Notes under the pieces: generated by a model
Database searches by the model: none
What the model saw: the letters and a program-made list of their open reading frames with translations, nothing else
Told to the model about the DNA's origin: nothing
Position numbers and translations under genes: made by a program
Shown: in pieces, positions 11,302 through 25,275 of the stretch
Position numbering within the stretch: the first letter of the stretch is position 1
Layout of the letters: each line of letters opens with the position of its first letter
Source: Cercis canadensis
Lineage: Eukaryota; Streptophyta; Magnoliopsida; Fabales; Fabaceae
Direction: 5' to 3'
NCBI GenBank assembly: GCA_003255065.1
Contig: QAOA01004005.1
Span: 216,789 to 280,788 of the forward strand
DNA: 64,000 nucleotides

Positions 11302-11570
11302 TTGTAATGTAACTTAATTCGTATCTATATATTTACTAGAAGAAAAAATGGATTTTCTCACAAACAAAATTAACTCATGAGTTATGCAATAACACAAACA
11401 CATAATCTATTATGTTTCTAAAGCTGAAAGTAGTGAAAATTAGTTTTATCATCGTTTCAAGGTTTTCAATTTGCCAAAATTTTCACTCAGAATCTTACTG
11501 TACAACCTAAAAAACCAAGAAATAACATAAATTCTACCTAGAAAAACAATAAAGATACCCACATAATGAT

Positions 11571-11610
11571 TTCCCACCCCCAAATTTAAGGGAGACATTG
11601 TCCTTAATGT
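11571..11610 (-). promoter_or_regulatory. Conserved polypurine-tract region of an Athila-like element
   Basis: The minus strand reads AACATTAAGGACAATG and then AAATTTGGGGGTGGGAAA. An ACATTGAGGACAATG... AAGTTTGGGGGTG arrangement is characteristic of the region just upstream of the 3' LTR in Athila and related Ty3/gypsy elements (from memory of the family). It lies just downstream of the envelope-position pseudogene, in the expected order. No 3' LTR was recognised to its left. Confidence 0.55.
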
Positions 11611-11664
11611 TAAAAATAATGCAAGAAGCATTAGAGTATAGGACTTTCCTAAGATGATGATGTG

Positions 11665-12826
11665 TCACTCATCATCATCATTATCTACCGTGGTGTCTCG
11701 TGGTGTTAAGGGGTTGAATGGCATCACTAGCACAATAGGAAACACAAATGGAACATTCCCTAGAGTAAGAGAGCATTGATTTAAGAGTTGAGTGAGAATT
11801 TGTATCTGAAACTGCATGAAACTATCCACTAGAGTTTGGAAAGATTGTTGCTGGTGGAGATTATGATTGATATTGCCAAGCGTGGTGTGGATACTTTGAA
11901 TGTTAGCTTCAATAAGATCAAACCGCAGAGTGGAGGAGATGGGGAGGTGTGGCTAAGATGGTTGGGAAAAGCTTGCTGCTCAGTGTTGGAGGAGAAGTTG
12001 ACTAACCTTTAACTCTTGAAGGAGTTTATGATACTGTCATCAAGAGCTCTTTGGGGGTGAAGAAGCTCTTCATCTGGGTTCCATTTGACACCTACTGTCT
12101 TATAGAGCTTTGTGATCAATGAAGGATGCGCTAAGCCACCTTGGTTGCCCCTTGGAGAATCTCAAGGATATTGGCGTGAATGATCCTTCCCACATCAATG
12201 GGTAGGTCAGCTATAATGGCATAGAGTAGTAAGACATGCTCGGTGACCACATCACTGAGATGGGTCATAGGTAGTAGTTTGGCAACAATGAGGTTCAACC
12301 AAGATTTTCCCTCCCTATCAAGTGAATCATGTCTAATGGAGATGGGGCGTTTACCGGACATCTTCCAAACCATCCCCGAGTGGCATATGAGATGCACAAT
12401 TTTATCCAGATCTACCACATTGTCGTCAATAAGGGCAATATAAGCATCGTCCTTGATGTTGATTAACTGATATATCCAATTGATGGCGGTCCGGCTAAAA
12501 GGGACGAGCTTGCCTTGGACAAAGACTTTGTCATTTTCACGCTCTTGGGCATTGGCATAGAATTCCTACATCACGGGAACCACAATAGGTTCAGGTTGTC
12601 GAACAAAGTGCCCCAGTTTTGCTTGACAATCTAAGTAGCAATGGACTGGGTATAGGGGCTTGAAGGTTGGAGCCCCCTTTCTGGCACAAGTGTGGGCCTA
12701 ACTATGGAAGCTTGGAATCACTCAAAAGCTGCATAACTAACGAAGTGGTGCCTATCAAAAGTTGGTTAGGAAGAGGAAGAGGCTCCCTTTGAAGTCTTTT
12801 GCTTTTTGGCAGGTAAGGCGTGTGAG
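11665..12826 (-). pseudogene. Envelope-position ORF of an Athila-like element (putative plant transposon protein domain), broken
   Basis: Reading leftwards, the region encodes a basic start (PAKKQKTSKGASSSS), a FVSYAAFE/LVPERGL segment, EFYANAQERENDKVFVQGK, PFSRTAINWIYQLI, then WLNLIVAKLLPMTHLSDV, LLYAIIADLPIDVGRII and LAHPSLITKLYKTVGVKW, ending at a stop near 11,665. These follow the order of the plant transposon protein domain (Pfam Transposase_32-like) found in ORFs downstream of pol in Athila-type elements. At least three in-frame stops and two frameshifts (one near 12,150) break it. Its function in intact elements is unsettled; an envelope-like role is proposed for the position. It is separate from the Athila element at 1-6,534. 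Confidence 0.75.
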
Positions 12827-13417
12827 TAAGAATTTCCTCAAAATGTAATAATGACCTGGAGAAATCAAAGATTTAGTCTACTCCCAAAAATTTCCTTTCA
12901 CACATAAGTATTTTACTTTGCAATTGCATAGTATACATATAACTAAGAAATTGGCATACACCATTATTCCACAAATTATGGTGCACAACATGGGGTGTGG
13001 CACTAATTGTGTACTTAATACAAGCTATAACACACATTTTTATTCTAACAGAATAGGATCATATATGCAACCAGGGCAACTATTTTTGCACTAAAGAAAA
13101 GCACTTTGGCACTAGGCATTTCATGTGACACAAAGGAAAAACACTCTTCTTAAACGTCTATCATCTTAACATGCCAACTCTCCATGTAACCATCATAAGC
13201 ATGTATGCATAAAATGAGAATCACAATAAGCACAAAAGCAGCAAATTCGAGCTAAACTATGCTCCAACCTTCATTGAAACATTTTAGCAAACACATGGTA
13301 TGCATGTTTTTAAAATTTAAGGACTAAACTGCATATTAAGTAAAGTTAAAGGGTGTAAATTAGATTTTTCCTATGTTTAATATTTTTTTTTCTTTTTTAA
13401 TCTGAACTAACTTGGAA
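12827..13417. other. Spacer upstream of RPL18
   Basis: AT-rich sequence without a recognisable gene. The right end merges into the RPL18 promoter. Confidence 0.5.
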
Positions 13418-13423
13418 GGCCCA
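13418..13423 (+). promoter_or_regulatory. Site II element (GGCCCA)
   Basis: GGCCCA is the reverse complement of TGGGCC, the site II motif bound by TCP factors in promoters of plant ribosomal protein and other growth genes. It lies 56 bases upstream of a telo-box, a pairing typical of these genes. Confidence 0.6.
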
Positions 13424-13478
13424 AAAATACAAAGCGATCTGAGTTAACTCGATCTTTACGAAGAACTTGCCGCTAAAT

Positions 13479-13486
13479 AAACCCTA
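13479..13486 (+). promoter_or_regulatory. Telo-box (AAACCCTA)
   Basis: AAACCCTA lies about 75 bases before the RPL18 start codon, near the likely transcription start. The motif recurs in plant translation-machinery promoters and usually acts together with site II elements. Confidence 0.65.
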
Positions 13487-13561
13487 GCCGCATTTCTGGT
13501 TCTTTCTTCACGCAGCAGCTCCAAGTAGTGGTAGTGTCAGCTAGGACCAGCTCCATCGACC

Positions 13562-15895
<2,334 letters not shown>

Positions 15896-16090
15896 GTTGT
15901 GGCACTCCAGTGTCAAGGACCTTTCCTTATGTCTTATGGTTTTCATGCACTATTTTGCCCCCCTTTTTCTGCTGTTGGAAAAGTCTATTTATGTTTATTC
16001 TTTATGTTTCCTTGTCCCCTCGAAGGCAAAAAGAATGAAATAGTTCCCTGGAACAATTTTGTTTTGAGCATTAACATTATAATGAGATTT
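15896..16090 (+). other. RPL18 3' untranslated region (approximate)
   Basis: This T-rich stretch follows the stop codon and contains AATGAAATAG- and TTATAATGAG-like sequences that could direct polyadenylation. The end was not determined. Confidence 0.4.
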
Positions 16091-18425
16091 TGAAAGATTT
16101 ATAATGAGTAGCACTTTTGTCACCATAGGGATCAGGTGCTATTATACAATGATTTTCCTTTCTCTTTTATTGATTCTTGGATATGTTGGGAGAGCTGAGG
16201 AACAAGATATTAGTTCTTAATTCAAATCTTACCTAGTTAAGTGGTATTGGTCCTTCATAGATTAATCACAATATATGCATGATCATCTCTGGTAGCATTG
16301 CTAGTGCTTTGAGCATTTTATGTTTCCTTATCTGTGCTTGAATATATTCTGTTGCACAGGTTACGCCTTTGTTTTTATCTTTTTCCTGCTGGTGAGTATC
16401 ATGTATTGGAATTGGTAAAGCATACCTTGGAGGCCAGTGGTATTGGTATTTCATTATTTTGTATGCCATTTACCTATATGAGTTCTCTTGGATGATGTTA
16501 TTTACAGTGAAAACCAGATTATCCACAAAATGTATATTAGCCTTATTTTCTGGTATTAGGATTGGAACACGAACTTGGAATTAAAAGATTAGAGTATATT
16601 TTGAAGCCTTTGTATATTTGGAGGGAACAATGGCTTTTTAGCACGAGACAACACACAAAAAGAAGTGATAGAAGAATAAATCACCACAAAAAAAAAAAAA
16701 ATGAAAACCATACCAAAGTGAAATAAAATAAGGGGTTTGTCAAGCTACATTTCCTTCAAAAGTGGGTAGTGATACACCACCTTTTTCAATGGGAGTTTTG
16801 AGATTTTTGTAATAACAGCAATTTTAGGATGTGGGTCTTAGTAAAACTGTGGGTCTTACTAAAACCGCACAATAAGTGAAGCGCACATAAATTTCAGGAT
16901 GTGGATTGCATTGGAATTGCACAATGAGAGGTGTAGTGCTACTTCTTAGGTAGCTTTACAATCCTCATGAAACAAAAATAAGGAGACACATAAGATTCAT
17001 ATATCGAAAGCTTTTGGTGCTGGAAAGAGGATAATCTAAGAGAGGTGATAGTTGAAGACTTGGAGAATATTAAGTTGCAACCTTGAAACAGAGATGACTG
17101 TATAGTTCGGCACTCCTTCAATTCCATGTTCAGGTTAGTTATTGTGCTGCTTTCAAGAATCTGCATAACAGCATGGGTGTCACAGATCCTCTAGAAAGAA
17201 AAGGATGTAGTCAAATGTATGGAAGATTAAATTTATGAAGAAAATCTTACTAGAATTATTTTTAAAATTTTAGCTTCATCAACATTCCAGATAGTAGAAT
17301 AGAGTATTCTGAACTTCCCCTCCAAAATCTTTAAAAGGATTTAACACATCCCATTGATGAAAACTTGAACTGCAATACTAAGAGTAGAAAAGCGATTTCC
17401 AGAAGGATTTGACCTTCTTTAACCTCGAGCTAGAGAGCAAAACTTGAAGATTTTTCACTGCTTCAAGATAGAGAGCTTGCAGCAGTTGAACTTGTTGCTG
17501 GCTCCTGCATTTTCTCCATACAACTTGAAAGACCAAAAGAGATATAGCAAAAAGTTTCCAGTATTTTATTTGAGAAATAGAAAAAGGCAAATTTTAGCAT
17601 ACCCGAAGTATGGTCTCAGGGTAAGGATACCTTGACTGACAAAACAATCACTAGTTGACATCTGTCTTCTAGATTGAGGCCCACATTTATGAAAACTTGC
17701 AACCACCAGTAATTTTCAATTTGTAATCTGACCAACTGACTTTTGATAATTATGAAATTGCTGAATTTTTTTTTTTTTTTTTTCCTTGAAAAGAATTGCC
17801 TAGCTAATGCCGCCAAAATGTACATCAAACGTTGGCTTTGATCCGTTGACTGCCGCTGACGAGCAAGAATTTACACTATTTGATCTAGATTTAATATATT
17901 TAATATTTGAAAGTTTCCCAGATACTTTAGTATTTATGTGATATGTCATATTATATAAAAATAGTAAATATGTGAATGATATGTGTACAAATTAATTATT
18001 TTTAAATTTGTTTAAAAAATAAAATAAATTATATTTGATATCTAATAAAATATAAAAATTATGTATACTTGCCACATTAGTGTAGTATGACATACTTATG
18101 TAGTATCATAGAATTTTCATTAATATTTTTCTCTCTTTTATGTTTTTTTTCATATTCTTTAGAAATGTAAATGATTATAGTAAGTCTTAATACAAAGGTT
18201 AGACCTACAAATAGTTTATTCTTAGAACATCAATTAACCATGACAAATGCATCATTTATCACATGTTTTAGAAAGTTAACATGACATTTATTTAATTAAA
18301 TTATTTTTTCTATATTTCTTAATTATAATTGAAATGAAGCAAGTTTTATTGGATGATTGAGCCTGTGAACCACTTAAACAATCAGTTTGATTTGAATTTT
18401 TTATTTTTGAGTGAGTAGATATTAA

Positions 18426-18563
18426 TTGTTTTAGATAAATTCATGCCAATCTAAGGTTATCTAGTAAGAAATAAATAGATAAACCAAAAGATTATGTAGT
18501 GAGTTATTGTTTTGGATAAATTCATGCCAAGGTAGGGTTATCTAGTAACAAATAAATAGATAA
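18426..18563. repeat. Short tandem duplication, offset 81 bp
   Basis: A 57-base segment at 18,426-18,482, containing GATAAATTCATGCCAA and TTATCTAGTAA, recurs with few changes at 18,507-18,563. Confidence 0.8.
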
Positions 18564-18598
18564 GTACTATACATTTCATATAAAAATGGAATAGCGTA

Positions 18599-18685
18599 CA
18601 CTACAAGAAAAAAGTAGATTTTTCACGGTATTTTAGTTATTTCTCATGATTCTTTTCATGAGAAAATTATTGTTTTGTTGTAGTA
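18599..18685. mobile_element. Possible miniature CACTA-type element
   Basis: The segment opens with CACTACAAGAAAAAAG and closes with TTTTGTTGTAGTA, an imperfect inverted repeat of about 13 bases. A small internal hairpin (CTCATGATTCTTTTCATGAG) is present. The 87-bp size and the CACTACAAGAAAA start suggest a nonautonomous element. The target duplication is not clear. Confidence 0.45.
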
Positions 18686-20470
18686 ATACATGCAATTATT
18701 AAAATTAGTAAGTTCAATTTATCAATACAAAATTAGTAAGTTTACGGCCTAGTGACACTTTTTTTTATAAGTACATGTGTACATGAAATGAGAAACTCTA
18801 CTTATATAATATGAAATGAAGTAGTGTGTACAACATGAATCCTACAAAAGAAAAGCTTAAGTGGATATAGAATTCTATTTCTCAAGCTAAGAGAAATCGA
18901 TTAAATGATATTAATTAAAAATCCATGCTTTTAACTGATGCAGTCCTCCATTAGGGAGGAAAAATGAAAAAGGAACAGATGATACACTTAGGAGAATATT
19001 TATAAAGTTTCTTCCATAACTCTTTTTCTTAACACACTTTTTAAATTTTTTTAATTTGTGTTATTATATTTTGTTGTTATTATATATTTCTATATGCAGA
19101 TATACATCTATGGATTTTCATTTATGGAACTAATTTGAATTGTAATTTAATAGCTTTAACCCAGTTCAACAGAAATACAAGGATTTTTCAATTTGGCACT
19201 AATTGAGTGAAATTGAATTGAAAACATTTTAATTTGATCCTAATTAAGTTTTTTTAACCTTGGGTAAATGGGAGACAGCACTCAGTACTTTTTGAGAAAG
19301 GGTCCAAGGAGAATTTGGTCTCTCAACTTGAGGTAGGCTGGGCCTTTGGCCTAATGGCAATTAACATTGTCAGTTGAGCCAAAAGCTCTTTCACATACTA
19401 ATTAAGTTTAATTGAAATGGAATTGCATGAACATATACTTTTTCTCTATTAATTTGATACTAATCAAGTTTAAATGAAAAGAATTATATTAAAATTTAAT
19501 TGGGGCCTTTTCTATTTAGCATTAATTATATGAAATTGAATTAAGACTCGATAAAGTGATATTTAATTTGAGCCTTTGTGAATGGATTTAGGAGTTGAAT
19601 TGCTGAACCACACTTAACAAGATCCGTGAGTGATATTATGTTTAGTAAAATGAAATCACTTGAAATTAAACTTTTTCTCTCTGAATTTCGCATCACACTT
19701 AGATGTGGTATCACATGGGTATGCTATACCACACAGATGTGGCATGCATCTACCATTAAGACATAATTTTAATATTTTACTGCATACAAAATATAATTTA
19801 TCTCATTATCTCAAACAAACTTAAAAACTGTTAACTTGAGGTTGTCAATTACATATGTGATTCACACATGCATTGGCTGTTTCCATATAGTATGACATAC
19901 CACATCCATATCAAAGTAATCTAAGAAACCTCTTAAATAAAATGCATCTCAATGTTTCACTACCTATGCCTGCGATTTTCATTTTTAATAACCCAGATTG
20001 CTGTTTTCCTCAACATGTCTTACTTCATGTCCAAAAATTCATGAATTACGTCCAAATTTCTTTCTTTCCTATTGTAATTCAAAGCTGTTATCATCATCAT
20101 CAAGTTACTTAAAATTGTTTATTCTCTCTTAATGACTTGTGTGTATGAAATTAAGTGCTTCAGTTAATGCTGCCTTCACCTTCTTACAGTGTCGTCATTT
20201 GTAGAACATTTCTACTTAAAATTTAATGCCCCACATTTTGGGAAGCCTTCTAATTGCAATGTCTTCTATCCATGCAAATACATTACAACCACGTCTTTAA
20301 ATTAAAATAAAATCATGAATTACTCACACAAATCACAAACATATATCTTAAATCCTCTCCAATATGATTTCTTGAAAACACAACTACCAAATGGTTTAAT
20401 AATTGGTTCGTTGTCAAGCTTTTTACACTATGCCACCACAGGTACATCTAGGTTATGGTAAGATATCTTC

Positions 20471-22383
20471 ATGCCTCTTATCTTTTTCAAATTGTTTCCT
20501 CTTCTTTATAAGCTTTCGTCTTCTACTAACTCTCGAACCGTCTTGCACTTCCTCTTTTTCTTGCACCTGCAAATGAAGCCCAGTATCCATTTTAATGATA
20601 TGTTCTATCAAAAACAACATGAACACCTAACATTTAAATTAGTTCCAAAATACCTTGAAGTTCGGCCTCTCACTTCAAAACTGCAAAGTACGGGTGTGGG
20701 GTTCACACATATTTTAGGAAGAAGCCAAATCTCGCTTTGCATAACCTCTAAACATTTTTCCAATTTCTTTAACACCACCTAAACAAAATACATATACAAT
20801 CACAATATTCAGTAACTGAGTTCAAGGGTTTATTCAATACTAATTATTTAAAATCATAATAACATCTTTGTCACAAACTAAATACCACGAGCAACAAAAC
20901 TTACCTCAAATTGCTGACTCATAGAAACACTCCTAGGGTTTTGGTTCCCATACCATCTAACGATTTACAAAAAATTAAATTCAACTTTTATGTATGCAAT
21001 TACAACATAGGATCAAACAGATTGTATTTAATATCACATATAAGAAAACATTTTTACCTCTGAATATTCCCATCCAATACTGGAGGAAATAGAAGCATCT
21101 CATAGTCATCCCATGCACACACACGAGGTAAAACACTAGGAAAAGGAGCCACGTACCCCTCCATTTCAACAATATCCATGTACAATACTTCCAAGGAAAT
21201 GAAAATTTTTGTAAGACACTTGCACAAAAGCTTTTAAATAAAGATTCACAAATTTTCAAAATAAAAAAAAAAAATGTAATACTAACCACAAGGAAAAAGA
21301 TACATTCATTCACAATACTTTCTTCCTTCTTCTTGAATCGGTCAAGTTGAAGACATACCACCAAATCTCCATTGTTCATCCCATCCCAAAAAACAATTTC
21401 TTCCAACTTTAAAATATGCATGAAATCTAACAATTATATGAATACACAAATACAAACAAATACAATTGAATTGGAGAATACTTGTCACATGCTTTTTCAA
21501 ATGTATCACATTCTTCCCTTGTTTAAAATTGAAAAGAAAAATTAAAGAAAACAACTTTATTTTCAGCCATGAATAAAAAGCACTATGGTCGGGATTCCAG
21601 AACCCAGAAACAAAGTAACTATTATTGCTACGTTCCTTCTATTTAGTAGATTTTCCATCATGCTTCAAAAACCAATTCTCATTCCGACCCACTCTCAGAA
21701 CTCCTCTCAGTTCAGCTTATTGTCAACTTCAAGACATATCAGAGTTTTGATCTCCATTGTTCACATTCGAATCTAAAATATACAAACAACTCTAATTGAA
21801 TTTGAGCTATTTAATTTTTTTTTTTTTTTGAAGAACATAACTCTTTTCTTTAAGATTTTAATTTCATCATTGATAATGGAGATGGATGTGAGAGTTCTGT
21901 ATGAAATTAATTATAATTTTTCATGTCTAACTATCCATGGTCCAATTAATTCCTCTTTAATTAATTGCAGTGTTAGATAATAGTCACAATTTTATGACAT
22001 TAATTCATGTGAATCTATCATTAACCTAAATCTCGTACTAATAAGGCAAAAATGAAAACAGAAAAATTAAGTAACACGTAGACAATCCATGCCATATATG
22101 ATTATGGTGGAACAACATGAGTAAGATAACCACACACATAACATGACATTATTAATTCCTTAACATGACACATAACTCAAGATGGTGATCTCATCGATCA
22201 ATGCACAATGGACTAGGGCATGGGGCTGTCCTTATTGGGAAATTAGACATTACATAAAACATGTTCACATTCACATTGACATGAACTTCTTGCTGGCGCT
22301 GTTGCTATTGAGCAAGTTTGATGAGAAAGATTAGGAAAGAATTCTATTGAATTCAACATCAGCACCAGTGGATGCATAGAAAC
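20471..22383. other. Intergenic stretch with weak coding-like segments on the minus strand
   Basis: Between about 20,560 and 21,430 several minus-strand segments look exon-like: sense-looking peptides (for example SMSQQFE before a GTAAG donor near 20,905, and FPSVLPRVCAWDDYEM before a GTAAAA near 21,057). I recognise no family and could not build a continuous gene, so no CDS is called. The rest is AT-rich spacer. Confidence 0.25.
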
Positions 22384-22966
22384 TGTTGTTCCCAAGGCTA
22401 CAAAATAGAAAATAAAATATAAATAATATCAATAGGTTAGAGAAAATTAGAGATGTGGCACCAGGATTTGGCACGGGTATCTCACTTTCTTTAAGATAAT
22501 TCACGCCTCTCGCAGGTGATTTTTTGTACATCCACCAGGTGCAACGAGTTCTAAACGCGTTGCCTCCAAGATACAACAACCCGGTAGCCACACCGTTTAT
22601 CCTCCAATATTAAATGTATCTCATCATCATTCCAATTGTAGAAGCACATACATATATATATAGTGTAGTGTACTACCTTTTCAAATTCTAGCTATTAACC
22701 ACAATTAAATAAATATTATAAGCTTTTAAAACAAAGAATCAAAGCACAAATAAAACAGCCAATTAAAAGCCAAAACCATTCAGCCAATTAAAGCACTTCA
22801 AAGCATTTTATAATGTAGTTACATAGCCATAACTGAATAGCTTTAAGGCTAATAACAAAAGCCTTTAAACACAATAAACATAGAGAGAAAAGAAGTTGTA
22901 ACATATATAACCGCTGGGGCATTAAACATATAATATAATATATTTATTTTTAATAAAATACCAACA
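22384..22966 (-). mobile_element. Copia LTR in reverse orientation, lacking the 109-bp intron-like segment
   Basis: On the minus strand this runs from TGTTGGTATTTT (22,966) to GGGAACAACA (22,384), with TGTTG/CAACA ends. It is a diverged, inverted match to the LTR at 25,276-25,948. At 22,611/22,612 it joins GATACATTT directly to AATATTGG, whereas the other copy has 109 bases starting GTAAGT and ending TGCAG at that point. No matching target duplication flanks it. Confidence 0.75.
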
Positions 22967-23078
22967 ATCCTCCAATATTCTGCACAAATAGGAGGAAAGG
23001 ACTCTCTTCAACACCCTTCTCTACCCAAGTGTTTACTCACACAATAAAAGTAAATAATATACACACATTACAATTAGG
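22967..23078 (-). mobile_element. Partial copia LTR fragment abutting a second LTR start
   Basis: On the minus strand this begins inside the intron-like segment (CCTAATTGTAATG) and ends with AATATTGGAGGAT, immediately followed by the TGTTGG start of the LTR at 22,966. The join shares GGAT with the polypurine-tract/LTR junction at 25,272-25,275, suggesting a microhomology template switch. Confidence 0.65.
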
Positions 23079-23082
23079 CTGG

Positions 23083-24249
23083 ACTTACAAATGTATGCAG
23101 ATTTAGATGAAGAAATATATATGCAACAACTTGAAGGTTTTGTTGTGGAAGGCCAAGAGAATAAGGTATGCAGATTAGTTAAGTCTTTGTATGGACTTAA
23201 ACAAGCTCCTAAGCAATGACATGATAAATTTGATTTGTGTATGCTTGAAAATGGTTTTAAATCTAGTGAATGTGATAAATGTTTGTATTTCAAATGTGTT
23301 GATAATTCTCATGTTATTATAAGCTTGTATGTGGATGATTTGTTAATTTTTGGTACAAGCTTTTTTATTATAAAAGGTACTAAAAATTTGCTTCAATAAT
23401 TTTAGCATGAAAGATCTTGGTGAAGCAAATGTTATTCTTGGCATGAGAATTACTAGAATGCATGATGAAATTTTTCTTGATCAATCTCATTATGTAGAGA
23501 AAGTTTTGAACAAATTTGGTTATAATAATGCTAAACATGTCCTAACTCCTTTATTTGCTAATGTTAGTTTATATCCTACTACAGAGGATAGATTTATTGT
23601 GAAACAAGAGGAATATGCTAGCATTGTTGGGAGTCTTTGTTATTTAACTAATTGTACAAGGCCTGATATTGCATTTGCAGTTGGACTACTTGGTAGATTT
23701 ACTAGTAAACCAAGTATAGAACATTGACATGAAATTGACCATGTTATGAGATATCTACGTGGTACTAAAAATTATGGTTTATTTTATAAAAGATATCCAG
23801 TTGTGGTTGAAACTTATGCTGATGTTGATTACAATACATCAAGTGACTCTTTTTGTACTTCTGGTTATATATTTACGTTGGGTGGTTGTGCAATTTGTTG
23901 GAAATCTAAGAAACAACAAATAATTACAAACTCAACCATGGAAGCTGAGCTTATTGCTCTAGCAGTAGCTAGAGGTGAGGCTAGCTGGTTGAGAGATTTA
24001 TTATATGAAATTCCTGTTTGGGAAAAATCAATACCACCTATATTAATACATTGTGATAGTATTGTTGCTATTGGTAGAGTACAAAATCGTTATTATAATA
24101 GTAAATCCAAACCTATAAGGAGGAAACATAATATTGTGAGATCTTATATAAATAATGGTACCATACATGTGAGTTATGTAAGATCAGAGAATAATTTTGC
24201 GGATCCGTTAACAAAATCTCTAAATAGAGAAAATGTTTGGAATACATAA
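23083..24249 (+). pseudogene. Ty1/copia reverse transcriptase and RNase H, broken
   Basis: This is the 3' part of a copia pol gene; the reverse transcriptase makes element cDNA and RNase H degrades the template. Recognisable motifs are LDEEIYMQQLEGFV, CRLVKSLYGLKQAPK, the catalytic SLYVDDLLIFG near 23,325-23,355, MKDLGEANVILGMRI, the GSLCYLTNCTRPDIAFAV segment, then RNase H with ADVDYN, ICWKSKKQQIITNSTMEAE and HCDSIVAI. Gag, protease and integrase are missing; the 5' edge abuts an inverted LTR fragment. At least two tryptophan codons have become TGA (near 23,218 and 23,727), and there is a frameshift near 23,400. The element is inactive. Confidence 0.9.
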
Positions 24250-25265
24250 AGAGGGATGGGGTTGAAGTCCAAAGAAAAACATACTACTTATGAGGATACC
24301 TTACCTAGTGATTAGAGATCCTAAGAACTAGGTTCAAAGGGAAAAACGAATCATAGAGTAAGTCATGAGTGTGGGATACACCATATATTTAAGAGAATAC
24401 TCTTCTCATAAATCATCCCTAAGGTGTAGGTGTATCTATCTTGCTAAATGATGGAGGATGAGTTTTCTAAAACTCTTAATGAATTCTGTAGCTCTTAAGA
24501 GTGGGGTGTCACAAAATAGCAAGAGCACCCTTGACAGAATCACCTATATGAGCATTGTGAAGTGGGGCCGCTTCTATAAGAATAAGGGCTTAATTCTTGA
24601 ATAATACTCATGAAACCAGGATAANNNNNNNNNNNNNNNNNNNNNNNNNNNNNNNNNNNNNNNNNNNNNNNNNNNNNNNNNNNNNNNNNNNNNNNNNNNN
24701 NNNNNNNNNNNNNNNNNNNNNNNNNNNNNNNNNNNNNNNNNNNNNNNNNNNNNNNNNNNNNNNNNNNNNNNNNNNNNNNNNNNNNNNNNNNNNNNNNNNN
24801 NNNNNNNCTAAGGTGTAGGTGTATCTATCTTGCTAAATGATGGAGGATGAGTTTTCTAAAACTCTTAATGAATTCTGTAGCTCTTAAGAGTGGGGTGTCA
24901 CAAAATGGCAAGAGCACCCTTGACAGAATCACCTATATGAGTATTGTGAAGTGGGGCCGCTTCTATGAGAATAAAGACTTAATTCTTGAATAATACTCAT
25001 GAAACCAGGATAACGCACAAAGGTCGGTTTAATGTGCGGGCTTAGGGCTCTATATTGCACTTGGATTATTATTTGTAAGATATATATCTTGTCTCCCTTA
25101 AGCAGTCATAGTTCAAGGCAATAGACCACTATTGGCTTTGGAACAAGTATATATATTTTTTTACTAAGTAGAGGTTCAAGGCAATGCTACCTCTATTATG
25201 GATAATAGTTTGTCTCTACCCAAGGGTCTACATGTTTATGTTTTGTGTTTATTTTTATAAAAATA
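24250..25265 (+). other. Copia 3' untranslated region with assembly gap
   Basis: About 1 kb separates the RNase H stop from the polypurine tract. It includes a 206-bp segment (24,419-24,624) that recurs at 24,808-25,013 with a few substitutions, on either side of 183 unresolved bases at 24,625-24,807. Confidence 0.7.
24419..25013. repeat. 206-bp direct repeat flanking a 183-base gap
   Basis: The copies at 24,419-24,624 and 24,808-25,013 begin CTAAGGTGTAGGTG and end CCAGGATAA. The gap starts exactly at the end of the first copy and ends exactly at the start of the second. A few substitutions separate them, so it is not a verbatim copy error. Joining of two haplotype contigs is a likely cause. 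Confidence 0.85.
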
Positions 25266-25275
25266 AGTGGGGGAT
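25266..25275 (+). promoter_or_regulatory. Copia polypurine tract
   Basis: AAGTGGGGGAT lies immediately upstream of the TGTTGG LTR start, as expected for plus-strand priming. It fixes the plus orientation of this element and the 5' edge of its 3' LTR. Confidence 0.8.

Larger units (their letters stand above)
16091..20470. other. AT-rich intergenic stretch with minor repeats
   Basis: No gene is recognised. The stretch holds a poly-T run near 17,768, a short tandem duplication at 18,426-18,563, a possible small CACTA-like inverted-repeat element at 18,599-18,685, and diffuse AATTGAAT/AATTAAGTTT-rich sequence around 19,130-19,560. Short open frames in 16.2-17.8 kb show no domain. Confidence 0.5.

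Noticed and set aside
17378-17640. Possible coding exon downstream of RPL18
   Set aside because: The short frames on both strands lack recognisable motifs and splice context.
20471-21430. A host gene on the minus strand
   Set aside because: Exon-like pieces with possible donors exist, but no domain was recognised and no continuous model could be built.
23033-23293. Minus-strand 86-residue frame over copia reverse transcriptase
   Set aside because: It is antisense to recognisable reverse transcriptase motifs.
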